Source: DASQBT01 sp049578545 (GTDB lineage: Bacteria; Pseudomonadota; Gammaproteobacteria; Burkholderiales; Thiobacillaceae). Taken from it: a stretch of DNA of 47,807 nt. Shown here piece after piece: positions 37,972 through 46,023 of this stretch (position 1 is the first letter of the stretch; every line of letters starts with the position of its first letter). The stretch covers positions 1 through 47,807 of the forward strand of contig JBAUMF010000038.1 of NCBI GenBank assembly GCA_049578545.1, read 5' to 3'. A program made the position numbers and the translations under genes. The notes beneath the pieces were generated by a model, which saw nothing but the letters and a program-made list of their open reading frames with translations, ran no database searches and was not told where the DNA came from.

Positions 37972-40630
37972 TGCTGCGCCTGTCCCGCCAATAATCCCTG
38001 CGGCACAGGCCGCGCATTTCGCAGCGCATGCAGGCTTTTTCGATGCCCTGGGCAGGCAGCTGCGCGCCCTGGTGCAAAGCATCAAAGACGGCGAGCAGGC
38101 GCCGTGACTCTTCCTTCGCGTTGATCACTGCGGAGTCGAGGGTCTTGGGGCCGCCCTCTGCTTCAAGCGAAACGAAGGCGGTTGCGCTCACGTCCTCGCC
38201 AAGCAAGAGCGCGTAGCAGGCAAGCTGCACGTCTTCGCCTGCTGAGTTCTGTTTTTCCTTCAAACCCTGGGGCGATTCAGTCTTGTAATCCAGCACCGCC
38301 AGTTCATCGGCTCTGCGGTCGATACGATCAACTCGACCGTGCAACATGACCGTTCCACCACCTGGCAGCTGAAAATCCTGTTCGCTTGTCTTCTCGCCCT
38401 CGTGCCAGAGCCAGCCTTCCAGTTCGCGCTGCTTCTGCCACTGAATATAAGCTGGCATACGCGACTCCCAGCGCAGCCGCCAGGCCTGACTGAACCAGTC
38501 CTGTGCTTCCGGTTCGGAGAATGCACGTCGGGTTTCCCGCTGCAAATCGGCAATCAGCTCCGCGTCGGGCAGAGCGGAAAACTGGGGGTGATGATTGTGG
38601 AAGCGATAAAGTATCTGATGCACGAAACTGCCGTAGTCGGCCTTGTCGACCTCGGCGCTGATGTCGTCCTCTTCGTTCAGCTTCAGAATATGGCGGGCGA
38701 AGTACTGATAGGGGCAGGCGATCAGGCTGTTGTAGGCCGATACGCTGACCTTGCCCGGAATCGAGGTCGGCCGGGGCAACGGCGCGGGCGTACCGGGATT
38801 GGGCGCAACCTTGATGGCCGATTGAGCCAGCCAGCGGGATAACGACGTATCGTGCAGGCTGCTTCCCCAGGCCTGCTGACTGAGCGCATCGAGCCGCTCG
38901 AACCATGGGCTGAGGGCGACATTTTCGCCTGCTTCGCGGGCTCGCCAGATCACCAGCGTGTCGTGACTTGTGCCGAGCAATGAGAGCAGGTCGGCCTGAG
39001 TTTCCTTCAGGGTGTCAGCATGGCCGGGCAGGCCAAGCTCATTGCGCACCCGCTGGTTGAAAAAACCCGCGGCAGCCGCGCCGGGCAGGCGATCGGCCTC
39101 GGCGCCCAGCAGGATCACGCCATCAAAAGGACGCAGGCGGGCAGCAGCCAGATGGGTGAATACCACCGGGCTGTCGATGTTCTGCTCGACAAAGCTCGCT
39201 GCTTCCAGTTCGCCAGACAGCCAGCGGTGAAATTCCGCCCGGGTGAATCGGCCTGTGTCCTGCTTCAACTCATCGCCGCGCAAGCGCAGCAGGCCAATCA
39301 CCTGTTTGCCCGCAGCATCCTCTTCCAGGTCGGTTTGCAGGATCTTGAGACTTGTCATCAGGTGGGCAAGCCATTCTGACAAAGTGAAGCTTGCCCCGGC
39401 CAACGGGCGGGCTGCATCGACAAGCCTGTCGAGCGCTGCGCGCGCTTCCGCTGCGGGCTGATTCTGTTCAGCCTGGTTCAGTCGCTGAATCAGCTCGGCC
39501 TTTCCGCTCGCGGGGCCGTGAGCGACCAACGCTTTTTCCATCTGCCTGCAGGCAAGACTGCGCAGACGCGTATCGTCCGTCATTACCCGTGGCGATTTGA
39601 GCAGGTTGAGCACAGTCTCAAAGCGGAATTTGTGCGCCACGGTCTGCACCCAGGTCATCACCATGCTGGCTGCCGAGGTAGTGGAAAGCTGCCAGCCGGA
39701 TTCATCGTGTACGCGGATGCGGGAACGTTCCAGCAGGGCACGCACCCTGCGTGCCGCCAGCCGGTCCTGGGCGACGAGGCCAATGCTGTTGCAACCCTGG
39801 GACAACCACATGCGTATCTGAAGGGCGGCGGCCTCAGCTTCTTCCTCGAGATGACGGGCACCAAACAGACGAACCCGGTTTGTGAGCGGGTTGTGCGGCA
39901 ACACACGGGCAAGATCGTGTGCACGCGTAAGTAGAGCGGTATCCAGTGCGGCAGGCCATGCCGTTTCCAGCGCCTGGGCGACGGGGTCATCGGGCCGGTG
40001 AAGCGAAAGCTGAATGACCGGAACGCGATCAGCGGCACGTTGCAGCGCCTCTTCTTCAATTCCTGCAAGTCGGGATAGCCCCAGGGTAAAAAGGGGAGCC
40101 GAAATCTGTCCAGCCTGCCAGGCCAGTCCGGCGCCATGGCGGGAAGAACGATCCATGGTGGCGCCACTGGCGAGGGCATACCACATTTCATGCACCAGTC
40201 TGGCTTCAAATTGAAGGGGCTGGCTGGCCTTGGCCCGATAGGCGCGTGCCAGTTCGTCGGTAAAGCGTTCGACGCTTTCTGGCAAGGCAACCCGATTCAG
40301 CGTCAGTTCGTTGAACAAGAGCAGCAACTGCCGGGTCAGCGGCCAAAGATCCATTTCGTCAAACCAGCGCCTTGATTTGAGGGCACGATACAGCGTAATT
40401 TGGCGAGCACTGTCGGATGAGACTGCAACAGCGACGGGCGCAGATTCGGCCCAGTCAGCCAGCGTCAGGAAACGTGGCGGGATGATTGCAGGCAGGCCCG
40501 ACAGTCGAGCAAGTGCAGCTGCCAGAGGCCCTGCCGCATGCAGATGGGGAAGCAGAACCGTCGCAGCGGAAAGATCCGGCCCGCGCTCGCCCAGTACATC
40601 GAGAATTCGCTGGGCCGCGCGATCAAACAC
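37964..40630 (-). CDS. addB: AddB-type nuclease subunit with iron-sulfur cysteines
   Basis: An 888-residue partner of AddA. The N-terminal two-thirds is an inactivated helicase-like fold (VLLPHLHAAGPLAAAL, then VFTHLAAARLRPFDGVILLGAEADRLPG). The C-terminal PD-(D/E)XK nuclease has VDRIDRRADELAVLDYKT. Four cysteines frame it: Cys639 (ACPYQYFARHIL) and Cys867, Cys870, Cys876 (CMRCEMRGLC), the iron-sulfur arrangement of AddB. The start is GTG at 40630, because a stop codon lies in frame seven codons upstream; no clear ribosome site is seen. It follows fdxA by 18 nt. Confidence 0.9.
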   Translation of the reverse strand: MFDRAAQRILDVLGERGPDLSAATVLLPHLHAAGPLAAALARLSGLPAIIPPRFLTLADWAESAPVAVAVSSDSARQITLYRALKSRRWFDEMDLWPLTRQLLLLFNELTLNRVALPESVERFTDELARAYRAKASQPLQFEARLVHEMWYALASGATMDRSSRHGAGLAWQAGQISAPLFTLGLSRLAGIEEEALQRAADRVPVIQLSLHRPDDPVAQALETAWPAALDTALLTRAHDLARVLPHNPLTNRVRLFGARHLEEEAEAAALQIRMWLSQGCNSIGLVAQDRLAARRVRALLERSRIRVHDESGWQLSTTSAASMVMTWVQTVAHKFRFETVLNLLKSPRVMTDDTRLRSLACRQMEKALVAHGPASGKAELIQRLNQAEQNQPAAEARAALDRLVDAARPLAGASFTLSEWLAHLMTSLKILQTDLEEDAAGKQVIGLLRLRGDELKQDTGRFTRAEFHRWLSGELEAASFVEQNIDSPVVFTHLAAARLRPFDGVILLGAEADRLPGAAAAGFFNQRVRNELGLPGHADTLKETQADLLSLLGTSHDTLVIWRAREAGENVALSPWFERLDALSQQAWGSSLHDTSLSRWLAQSAIKVAPNPGTPAPLPRPTSIPGKVSVSAYNSLIACPYQYFARHILKLNEEDDISAEVDKADYGSFVHQILYRFHNHHPQFSALPDAELIADLQRETRRAFSEPEAQDWFSQAWRLRWESRMPAYIQWQKQRELEGWLWHEGEKTSEQDFQLPGGGTVMLHGRVDRIDRRADELAVLDYKTESPQGLKEKQNSAGEDVQLACYALLLGEDVSATAFVSLEAEGGPKTLDSAVINAKEESRRLLAVFDALHQGAQLPAQGIEKACMRCEMRGLCRRDYWRDRRSND

Positions 40631-40648
40631 GGGAGGAATGCGGGCCGA

Positions 40649-40972
40649 TCAGCGTTCCAGCAACTGGCGCTTGTCTTTCACCTTGGCCCACTCATCGGCA
40701 TCCGGCGGGGCGGGTTTTCGTTCGATGATGGGCTTCCACAATTTTGCCAGTTCTGCGTTGATGGCGGTGAAATCACGCTGATCTGCCGGCACATCGTCTT
40801 CGGCAAAGATAGCCTCAACCGGGCATTCGGGCACGCAAAGCGTGCAGTCGATGCACTCGTCGGGGTCGATGACCAAGAAGTTGGGGCCTTCCCGGAAGCA
40901 GTCCACGGGACAGACATCCACGCAATCGGTGTACTTGCACTTGATGCAGTTTTCAGTGACGACGTAAGTCAT
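40649..40972 (-). CDS. fdxA: 7Fe ferredoxin FdxA
   Basis: A 107-residue ferredoxin with the seven-iron pattern: ENCIKCKYTDCVDVCPVDCF then DECIDCTLCVPECPVEAIF, providing a 3Fe-4S and a 4Fe-4S cluster, followed by the usual C-terminal helix extension (FTAINAELAKLWKPI). It is a soluble low-potential electron carrier. It is the first gene of the fdxA-addB-mnmC-addA unit; AddB also has an iron-sulfur cluster. Confidence 0.95.
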   Translation of the reverse strand: MTYVVTENCIKCKYTDCVDVCPVDCFREGPNFLVIDPDECIDCTLCVPECPVEAIFAEDDVPADQRDFTAINAELAKLWKPIIERKPAPPDADEWAKVKDKRQLLER

Positions 40973-41115
40973 GACAGAACTCGCTGGCTAAACATGGACT
41001 GATTTTACCTCAGCCTTTACGGCTACCTTATCGGATGTAATGAAAAGATTTGACGGACGTAAATGGGCGCCTGGGTTTAAAGTAGAGGGTCACCATTTGA
41101 ACACGAGGAGGAAAT

Positions 41116-41556
41116 ATGGCCACGACATGGATACTGGTTGCAAATGCCGCGCAAGCCAAATTATATGCAAATCAGGGGCCCAACAAGGGTGTCGAGTTGG
41201 TAAAGGAGTTCACCCATCCGGAAAGCAGGGAAAAAGGCAGTGAACTGGTGAGCGACCGGCCTGGGCATTACCAGGGTCACGGCAACGGCAGGGGGGCTTT
41301 CGTGCAGCATATGGACCCCAAACAGAACGCAGCCGATCACTTTGCCAGGCATCTTGCAGGCATGCTGGAAGAGGGACGCTCAAAAGGCCTCTATGAGCGC
41401 CTGATTCTGGCGGCTTCTTCGCCCTTTCACGGCTTGCTGAAGCAACACTTGCCCAGTCAGGTGAGCAAAATGGTCACGGGCAGTGTCGATAGGGACTACA
41501 CCAGCGCGAGTGAGCGGGAACTGCCTGGATTGCTGGCGGATTACGCTGTTCTTTGA
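41116..41556 (+). CDS. Host-attachment-family protein
   Basis: A 146-residue protein of the family named after a plant-attachment gene (PF10116 type). It begins MATTWILVANAAQAKLYAN, and has DRPGHYQG, NAADHFARHLAGMLEEG, LYERLILAASSPFHGLLKQHL and DRDYTSASERELPGLL, all typical. A strong GAGGAGGAA lies upstream. The name is historical; in most bacteria the function is unknown. The gene leads into the AmmeMemoRadiSam cluster. Confidence 0.85.
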   Translation: MATTWILVANAAQAKLYANQGPNKGVELVKEFTHPESREKGSELVSDRPGHYQGHGNGRGAFVQHMDPKQNAADHFARHLAGMLEEGRSKGLYERLILAASSPFHGLLKQHLPSQVSKMVTGSVDRDYTSASERELPGLLADYAVL

Positions 41557-41594
41557 CACTTGCATTTGCTGCGTTCGGCCCCATTTGGAAAGGC

Positions 41595-42404
41595 ATGTTT
41601 GCTCAATCTATTCGAACGCCAGCGGTAGCAGGCTTATTTTATGAAGGTGACCCACGTCAGCTGTCGGCCGATGTGGGCGCATTGCTTGCGGCGGCGCCAA
41701 ATAACATTATCGGGGCCAAGGCCCTGGTAGTGCCACATGCTGGTTATGTGTATTCCGGTCCAATTGCGGCAACGGCATACCGCACGTTGCAGGGCAGGGC
41801 TGATACCATACGCCGTGTGGTTCTGCTTGGCCCCACCCACCGGGTCGCCATTCACGGGCTGGCGGTTCCAACGGTGACAGCCTTTTCGTCGCCCCTCGGC
41901 AGCGTGCCGCTCGACCAGGCCGCCATTGGCCAGATTCTGGACTTGCCGCAGGTGGTGCAAAGCGATCGGGCACATGAAATGGAACACGCGCTGGAAGTAC
42001 AGCTGCCATTTCTGCAATCTTTACTGAAGGACTTCAAGCTGGTGCCGCTGGCCGTTGGGCATGCCAGCACCCAGGAAGTCGCACAAGTGTTGGAGAGCTT
42101 GTGGGGCGGGGAGGAAACGCTGATTCTGGTGAGTTCCGACCTGTCGCATTACCACCCGTACGACGAAGCAGCCCGGATCGATGGCCGCACGGTTCAAAAC
42201 ATTCTCGCCTTGCACGATTCGCTTGATCACGAACAGGCTTGCGGCGCCACGCCTTTGAATGGACTGCTTCGGCTTGCAAGAGAAAAAGGGTTGACGCCCC
42301 ATCTGCTGGATTTGCGTAATTCCGGCGATACCGCAGGTGACAAGGGTCGGGTCGTGGGCTATGCCGCCATCGCATTTACCTCGCTTGACGACCATGTCCA
42401 TTGA
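41595..42404 (+). CDS. amrB: AmmeMemoRadiSam system protein B (Memo family)
   Basis: A 269-residue Memo-like protein related to class III extradiol dioxygenases. Features are RTPAVAGLFYEGDP, the conserved VVPHAGYVYSGPIAATAY, VVLLGPTHRV, EHALEVQLPFLQ and LVSSDLSHYHPYDEA, with the His residues expected at the metal site. The ATG at 41595 has GGAAAGG just upstream and is preferred over an in-frame start 14 codons earlier. It is the first of the three-gene system; function of the system is not established. Confidence 0.92.
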   Translation: MFAQSIRTPAVAGLFYEGDPRQLSADVGALLAAAPNNIIGAKALVVPHAGYVYSGPIAATAYRTLQGRADTIRRVVLLGPTHRVAIHGLAVPTVTAFSSPLGSVPLDQAAIGQILDLPQVVQSDRAHEMEHALEVQLPFLQSLLKDFKLVPLAVGHASTQEVAQVLESLWGGEETLILVSSDLSHYHPYDEAARIDGRTVQNILALHDSLDHEQACGATPLNGLLRLAREKGLTPHLLDLRNSGDTAGDKGRVVGYAAIAFTSLDDHVH

Positions 42405-42972
42405 ATACCGCCGGCAGTTTGAAGGCGCTGTCTTGCTCGATGTGGCCAGGGCCGAGATCGCCGAATCCCTGGGTTTGGAGTTTGAACTCACACCTGCACA
42501 GGCGGAACCCTGGTTGACAGCCCAAGGCGCCACCTTCGTAACCCTGACCAAATACGGTGAATTGCGGGGCTGCATCGGCACGCTGGAGGCATATCGACCG
42601 CTGATTGAAGATGTGAGGCAAAACGCCCGTGCGGCGGCGTTCCGCGACCCACGGTTTTCGCCGGTGCGAGAGGAAGAATTCACCATGGTCAGCCTGGAGG
42701 TTTCACTGCTTTCCATTCCCGAGCCCATGGCGGTTGAAACCGAGGCTGAAGCCATGGCCCGGCTGCGCCCCCATATTGATGGGGTGGTGCTGGAGTATGG
42801 CCGGCATCGCTCGACCTTCCTGCCGCAAGTGTGGGAGCAGTTGCCTGACCCATATCAGTTCCTGATGCACTTGAAGCGCAAGGCTGGCCTGGCAGCGGAT
42901 TTCTGGGCGGACGGTTTGCGGCTTTCCAGATATGGCGTGCAGAAATGGAAGGAAGCCGATGTTCCCCGGTGA
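42394..42972 (+). CDS. amrA: AmmeMemoRadiSam system protein A (AMMECR1 family)
   Basis: A 192-residue AMMECR1-domain protein with the hallmark LRGCIGTLEAYRPL, then DVRQNARAAAFRDPRFSPV, EVSLLSIPEPM, GVVLEYGRHRSTFLPQVW and a C-terminal ADGLRLSRYGVQKW. The ATG at 42394 overlaps the AmrB stop by 11 nt; an in-frame start 19 codons earlier would lie inside amrB and is less likely. Its molecular role is unknown; the conserved Cys in LRGCIGT may be functional. Confidence 0.92.
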   Translation: MSIEYRRQFEGAVLLDVARAEIAESLGLEFELTPAQAEPWLTAQGATFVTLTKYGELRGCIGTLEAYRPLIEDVRQNARAAAFRDPRFSPVREEEFTMVSLEVSLLSIPEPMAVETEAEAMARLRPHIDGVVLEYGRHRSTFLPQVWEQLPDPYQFLMHLKRKAGLAADFWADGLRLSRYGVQKWKEADVPR

Positions 42973-44077
42973 AGAAACCTTTCAGCCCCCGCTGACTGAG
43001 TCAGCCTATCCCGGCCGCTGGTGGCATCGCCTCGATGATGGCCGCATTCAGTGCGATCTGTGTCCGCGTGACTGCAAGCTGAACGAGGGCCAGCGCGGCG
43101 CCTGCTTTGTACGCGAGCGTCTGGGTGACCAGATTGTGCTGACCACTTATGGTCGCTCCTCCGGTTTTTGCATCGATCCGATCGAAAAAAAGCCGCTTAA
43201 CCATTTTTATCCAGGCAGTTCCATCCTGTCTTTCGGCACAGCAGGCTGCAATCTGGCATGCAAGTTCTGCCAGAACTGGGACATTTCCAAATCGCGCGAC
43301 ATGGACCGTCTGATGGATCAGGCCAGTCCAGAGGCGATTGCCCAGGCCGCGGCTGAATACGGCTGCGAAAGTGTCGCCTTTACCTATAACGATCCGGTCA
43401 TTTTTGCCGAGTATGCGATGGATGTTGCCGATGCCTGTCATGCCCGAGGCATCAAGACCGTGGCGGTGACCGCCGGTTATATTCATGCGGCACCGGCACG
43501 TGAGTTTTTCGCCAAAATGGACGCAGCTAACGTCGATCTCAAGGCGTTCACCGATGCGTTCTATTTCAAGCTAACCGGCGCGCACCTGCAGCCCGTCCTT
43601 GACACCCTGGTTTATCTCAAGCATGAAACCGGGGTGTGGTTCGAACTCACAACGCTGCTCATTCCGGGACACAATGACACGGATGAGGAAATCGGCGCCA
43701 TGAGCACCTGGATCATGAAAGAACTGGGACCGGATGTGCCCCTGCACTTCACCGCATTCCATCCCGACTACAAACTGGCGGAAGTGACAGCCACACCACC
43801 CGCTACGCTCACTCGTGCGCGCAAGATCGCGCTGGATGCGGGCCTGAACCATGTCTATACCGGCAATGTGTACGACGCCGAAGGCGGAACAACCTATTGC
43901 CCATCGTGCAGCAAGCCTGTCATCGTGCGGGACTGGCATGAGATTCTCTCCTATCGCCTCACGGAAAATGGCCATTGTCCCGATTGCGGTTCACCCATTG
44001 CCGGGTGTTTCGGCGCGGGAGCGGGAAGTTTTGGCCGCCGCCGCATCCCTATCAAGATCTACCCCGCCCAGCCATGA
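42959..44077 (+). CDS. amrS: AmmeMemoRadiSam system radical SAM enzyme
   Basis: A 372-residue radical SAM protein. The cluster motif is CNLACKFC (Cx3Cx2C), preceded by SFGTAG. An N-terminal CDLCPRDCKLNEGQRGAC cysteine region and a C-terminal zinc-ribbon-like pair (CPSC and CPDC) flank the barrel. VDLKAFTDAFY, HFTAFHPDYK and VYTGNVYD are typical of this pyruvate-formate-lyase-activating-like subgroup. The ATG at 42959 has GGAAGG upstream and overlaps amrA by 14 nt. It is the presumed catalytic member of the trio. Confidence 0.94.
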   Translation: MFPGEETFQPPLTESAYPGRWWHRLDDGRIQCDLCPRDCKLNEGQRGACFVRERLGDQIVLTTYGRSSGFCIDPIEKKPLNHFYPGSSILSFGTAGCNLACKFCQNWDISKSRDMDRLMDQASPEAIAQAAAEYGCESVAFTYNDPVIFAEYAMDVADACHARGIKTVAVTAGYIHAAPAREFFAKMDAANVDLKAFTDAFYFKLTGAHLQPVLDTLVYLKHETGVWFELTTLLIPGHNDTDEEIGAMSTWIMKELGPDVPLHFTAFHPDYKLAEVTATPPATLTRARKIALDAGLNHVYTGNVYDAEGGTTYCPSCSKPVIVRDWHEILSYRLTENGHCPDCGSPIAGCFGAGAGSFGRRRIPIKIYPAQP

Positions 44078-44088
44078 GGCCCTGATTT

Positions 44089-44745
44089 ATGGAAACCTTA
44101 AGCTATGACCGGGTTGAAAATATCCCGGTAAATGGAGTTTCCATTGAAGGACGCCTTCAACTTCCTGAGGATGCCCGGGGTTTGGTGTTATTCGCCCATG
44201 GCAGCGGCAGCAGCCGTCATTCACCGCGCAATAACTATGTGGCCGGGGTGTTGCGAGACCGGAGGCTAGGCACCCTGTTGATGGATTTGCTTTCGGTTGA
44301 AGAAGACACGGATTATGCCCGACGTTTCGATATCGAATTACTAACCGAACGACTGGTCGCGGCAACGACATGGATCCGGAGTCAAGATGCCACCCGCGCG
44401 CTGCCGGTGGGCTATTTTGGTGCCAGCACCGGAGCAGCGGCGGCATTGGACGCTGCTTTTCGACAAGGCAAAGCAATTCGTGCAGTGGTTTCCCGCGGTG
44501 GCCGCCCCGACCTGGCGAGTCTGAATGCCTTGCGCGGAGTGCAAGCGCCTACTTTGTTCATTGTCGGGGGTTGGGATACAGAGGTGCTGGAACTCAACCA
44601 GCTTGCCTATGCAGAACTCAATTGCGTCAGGGATTTCGCCATTGTCCCCAACGCCACGCACCTGTTTGAAGAGCCCGGCACCCTGGAAGCGGCAGCCGCT
44701 CTGGCGGCAGCGTGGTTTGCACGCCATTTGCCCGGGCAGGAATGA
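44089..44745 (+). CDS. Dienelactone-hydrolase-like alpha/beta hydrolase
   Basis: A 218-residue alpha/beta hydrolase of the DLH-like type that often occurs with phosphoribosyltransferases. It has LVLFAHGSGSSRHSPRN with an oxyanion-hole HG, nucleophile elbow GASTGAAAAL (Ser), the Asp in VGGWDTEVL and the His in NATHLFEEPG. It follows amrS by 11 nt. The cytoplasmic substrate is unknown. Its stop abuts the stop of the convergent phosphoribosyltransferase gene with no gap. Confidence 0.88.
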   Translation: METLSYDRVENIPVNGVSIEGRLQLPEDARGLVLFAHGSGSSRHSPRNNYVAGVLRDRRLGTLLMDLLSVEEDTDYARRFDIELLTERLVAATTWIRSQDATRALPVGYFGASTGAAAALDAAFRQGKAIRAVVSRGGRPDLASLNALRGVQAPTLFIVGGWDTEVLELNQLAYAELNCVRDFAIVPNATHLFEEPGTLEAAAALAAAWFARHLPGQE

Positions 44746-45366
44746 TCAGTTTGCCAGAGCGGCGACGACTTCCTCGTCGCTGACCTGGGGAAACTCCTGG
44801 TAAAACTGGCCCACCGCCTGAAATGCCCAGGGCGTTTCCAGACAGACCATTTCGTCGCAATAGTTTGCAACTTTTTCGACAGTATCCGGGGGAGCGACGG
44901 GAACCGCACAGATCACGCGGGCGGGCTTCTTTGCGCGCAGGGCATGCAGCGCAGCAATCATGGTACTGCCGGTGGCCAGCCCGTCATCGACCACAATAAC
45001 GATGCGCCCGGCCGGATCGAAGGGCGGACGGATAGGGGTATATTGGCCCCGCCGTTGCCGCATGGTTTCCAGCTGACGTGCTTTTTCCTCTTCCAGATAC
45101 TCGGGCGTACCACCATAATGGGCAGCATGATCGCCGACGAACATCCAGCCGGACTCATCGACCGCGCCCAGAGCAAATTCCGGGTTGTAAGGTGAAGTGA
45201 GCTTGCGAACCAGCACAACGTCCACTTCGCCCCCAAGTGTTGTGGCGATATGGCGGGCCATCGGTACGGCCCCGCGAGGAATTCCCAGCACCAGCGGATT
45301 CTTCCCCTGATACTGGCTAAGGGCTTGGGCAAGCCTTTCTGCTGCATCGAGACGGTTATGGAACAT
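44746..45366 (-). CDS. Phosphoribosyltransferase-domain protein
   Basis: A 206-residue PRTase of the type commonly encoded beside, or fused to, DLH-like hydrolases. The PRPP-binding loop is IVVDDGLATGSTM; VLGIPRGAVPMA and VDVVLVRKLTSPYNPEFALGAVDESG are family blocks. The ATG at 45366 has GAGGG 7 nt upstream; a longer in-frame start is less likely. The physiological substrate is unknown. The gene is divergent from trxA. Confidence 0.88.
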   Translation of the reverse strand: MFHNRLDAAERLAQALSQYQGKNPLVLGIPRGAVPMARHIATTLGGEVDVVLVRKLTSPYNPEFALGAVDESGWMFVGDHAAHYGGTPEYLEEEKARQLETMRQRRGQYTPIRPPFDPAGRIVIVVDDGLATGSTMIAALHALRAKKPARVICAVPVAPPDTVEKVANYCDEMVCLETPWAFQAVGQFYQEFPQVSDEEVVAALAN

Positions 45367-45423
45367 ATTTGCCCTCTTGAAATTGGCCCCGGCCTGGACT
45401 AGCATTTAGCCGTTGATCAAATA

Positions 45424-45452
45424 TTGATGTACTGGCCCACCTCTTTTACGAT
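45424..45452 (+). promoter_or_regulatory. Possible sigma-70 promoter for trxA-rho
   Basis: TTGATG and TACGAT are spaced by exactly 17 nt, 114 nt before the trxA ATG. Each hexamer is a 4/6 match. The long leader ahead of trxA is GC-rich. Confidence 0.4.
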
Positions 45453-45458
45453 AGGTGG
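45437..45458. repeat. Inverted repeat overlapping the trxA promoter
   Basis: CCACCT at 45437-45442 and AGGTGG at 45453-45458 flank a 10-nt spacer that contains the TACGAT -10 element. A repressor-type operator is possible, but a 6-bp dyad could be chance. Confidence 0.3.
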
Positions 45459-45565
45459 CGAGTGTGAAAACACAAACCTCTTCCAACCCTATTCAATACA
45501 TGTAGGCCCGCGCGTTTCAGGGTTTAATCTCTTTCCGGCCCCGCGTGCTTCACCGTGAGAACACA

Positions 45566-45892
45566 ATGAGCGAACACATACACTATGTATCCGATGCAAC
45601 ATTCGAGCAGGAAGTCCTGCAAGCGGGTCTGCCCGTACTGGTCGACTACTGGGCTGACTGGTGCGGCCCGTGCAAGATGATATCCCCTGTGCTGGACGAG
45701 GTTGCGCGCGAATACGCCGGTCGCATCAAGGTTTGCAAGCTCAACATCGACGAAAACCAGGCCACCCCGCCCAAATTCGGTATCCGCGGCATTCCTACCC
45801 TGATGATCTTCAAGAACGGCAATGTAGAGGCCACCAAGGTCGGCGCCCTGTCGAAGTCCCAGTTGACGGCTTTTGTTGACAGCAACATCTAA
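45566..45892 (+). CDS. trxA: Thioredoxin
   Basis: A 108-residue thioredoxin with the active site WCGPC (32-36) in VDYWADWCGPCKM, DEVAREYAGRIKVCKLNID and the cis-Pro loop GIRGIPTLMIF. Cytoplasmic disulfide reductant. The ATG at 45566 is preferred over one seven codons earlier. It sits upstream of rho, a linkage conserved in many proteobacteria. Confidence 0.95.
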   Translation: MSEHIHYVSDATFEQEVLQAGLPVLVDYWADWCGPCKMISPVLDEVAREYAGRIKVCKLNIDENQATPPKFGIRGIPTLMIFKNGNVEATKVGALSKSQLTAFVDSNI

Positions 45893-46023
45893 GCCCGCTA
45901 ACCTGAAACCATAACAAACGTCGCCGGGGTTCTGACAGCCCCTTCCAGGGCAGTACCCGGCAGACGGTCTTTCCAACCCAACTTTTCTTCTTCTCCGCCT
46001 ACACGGCTCCACAGGTTTACTCC

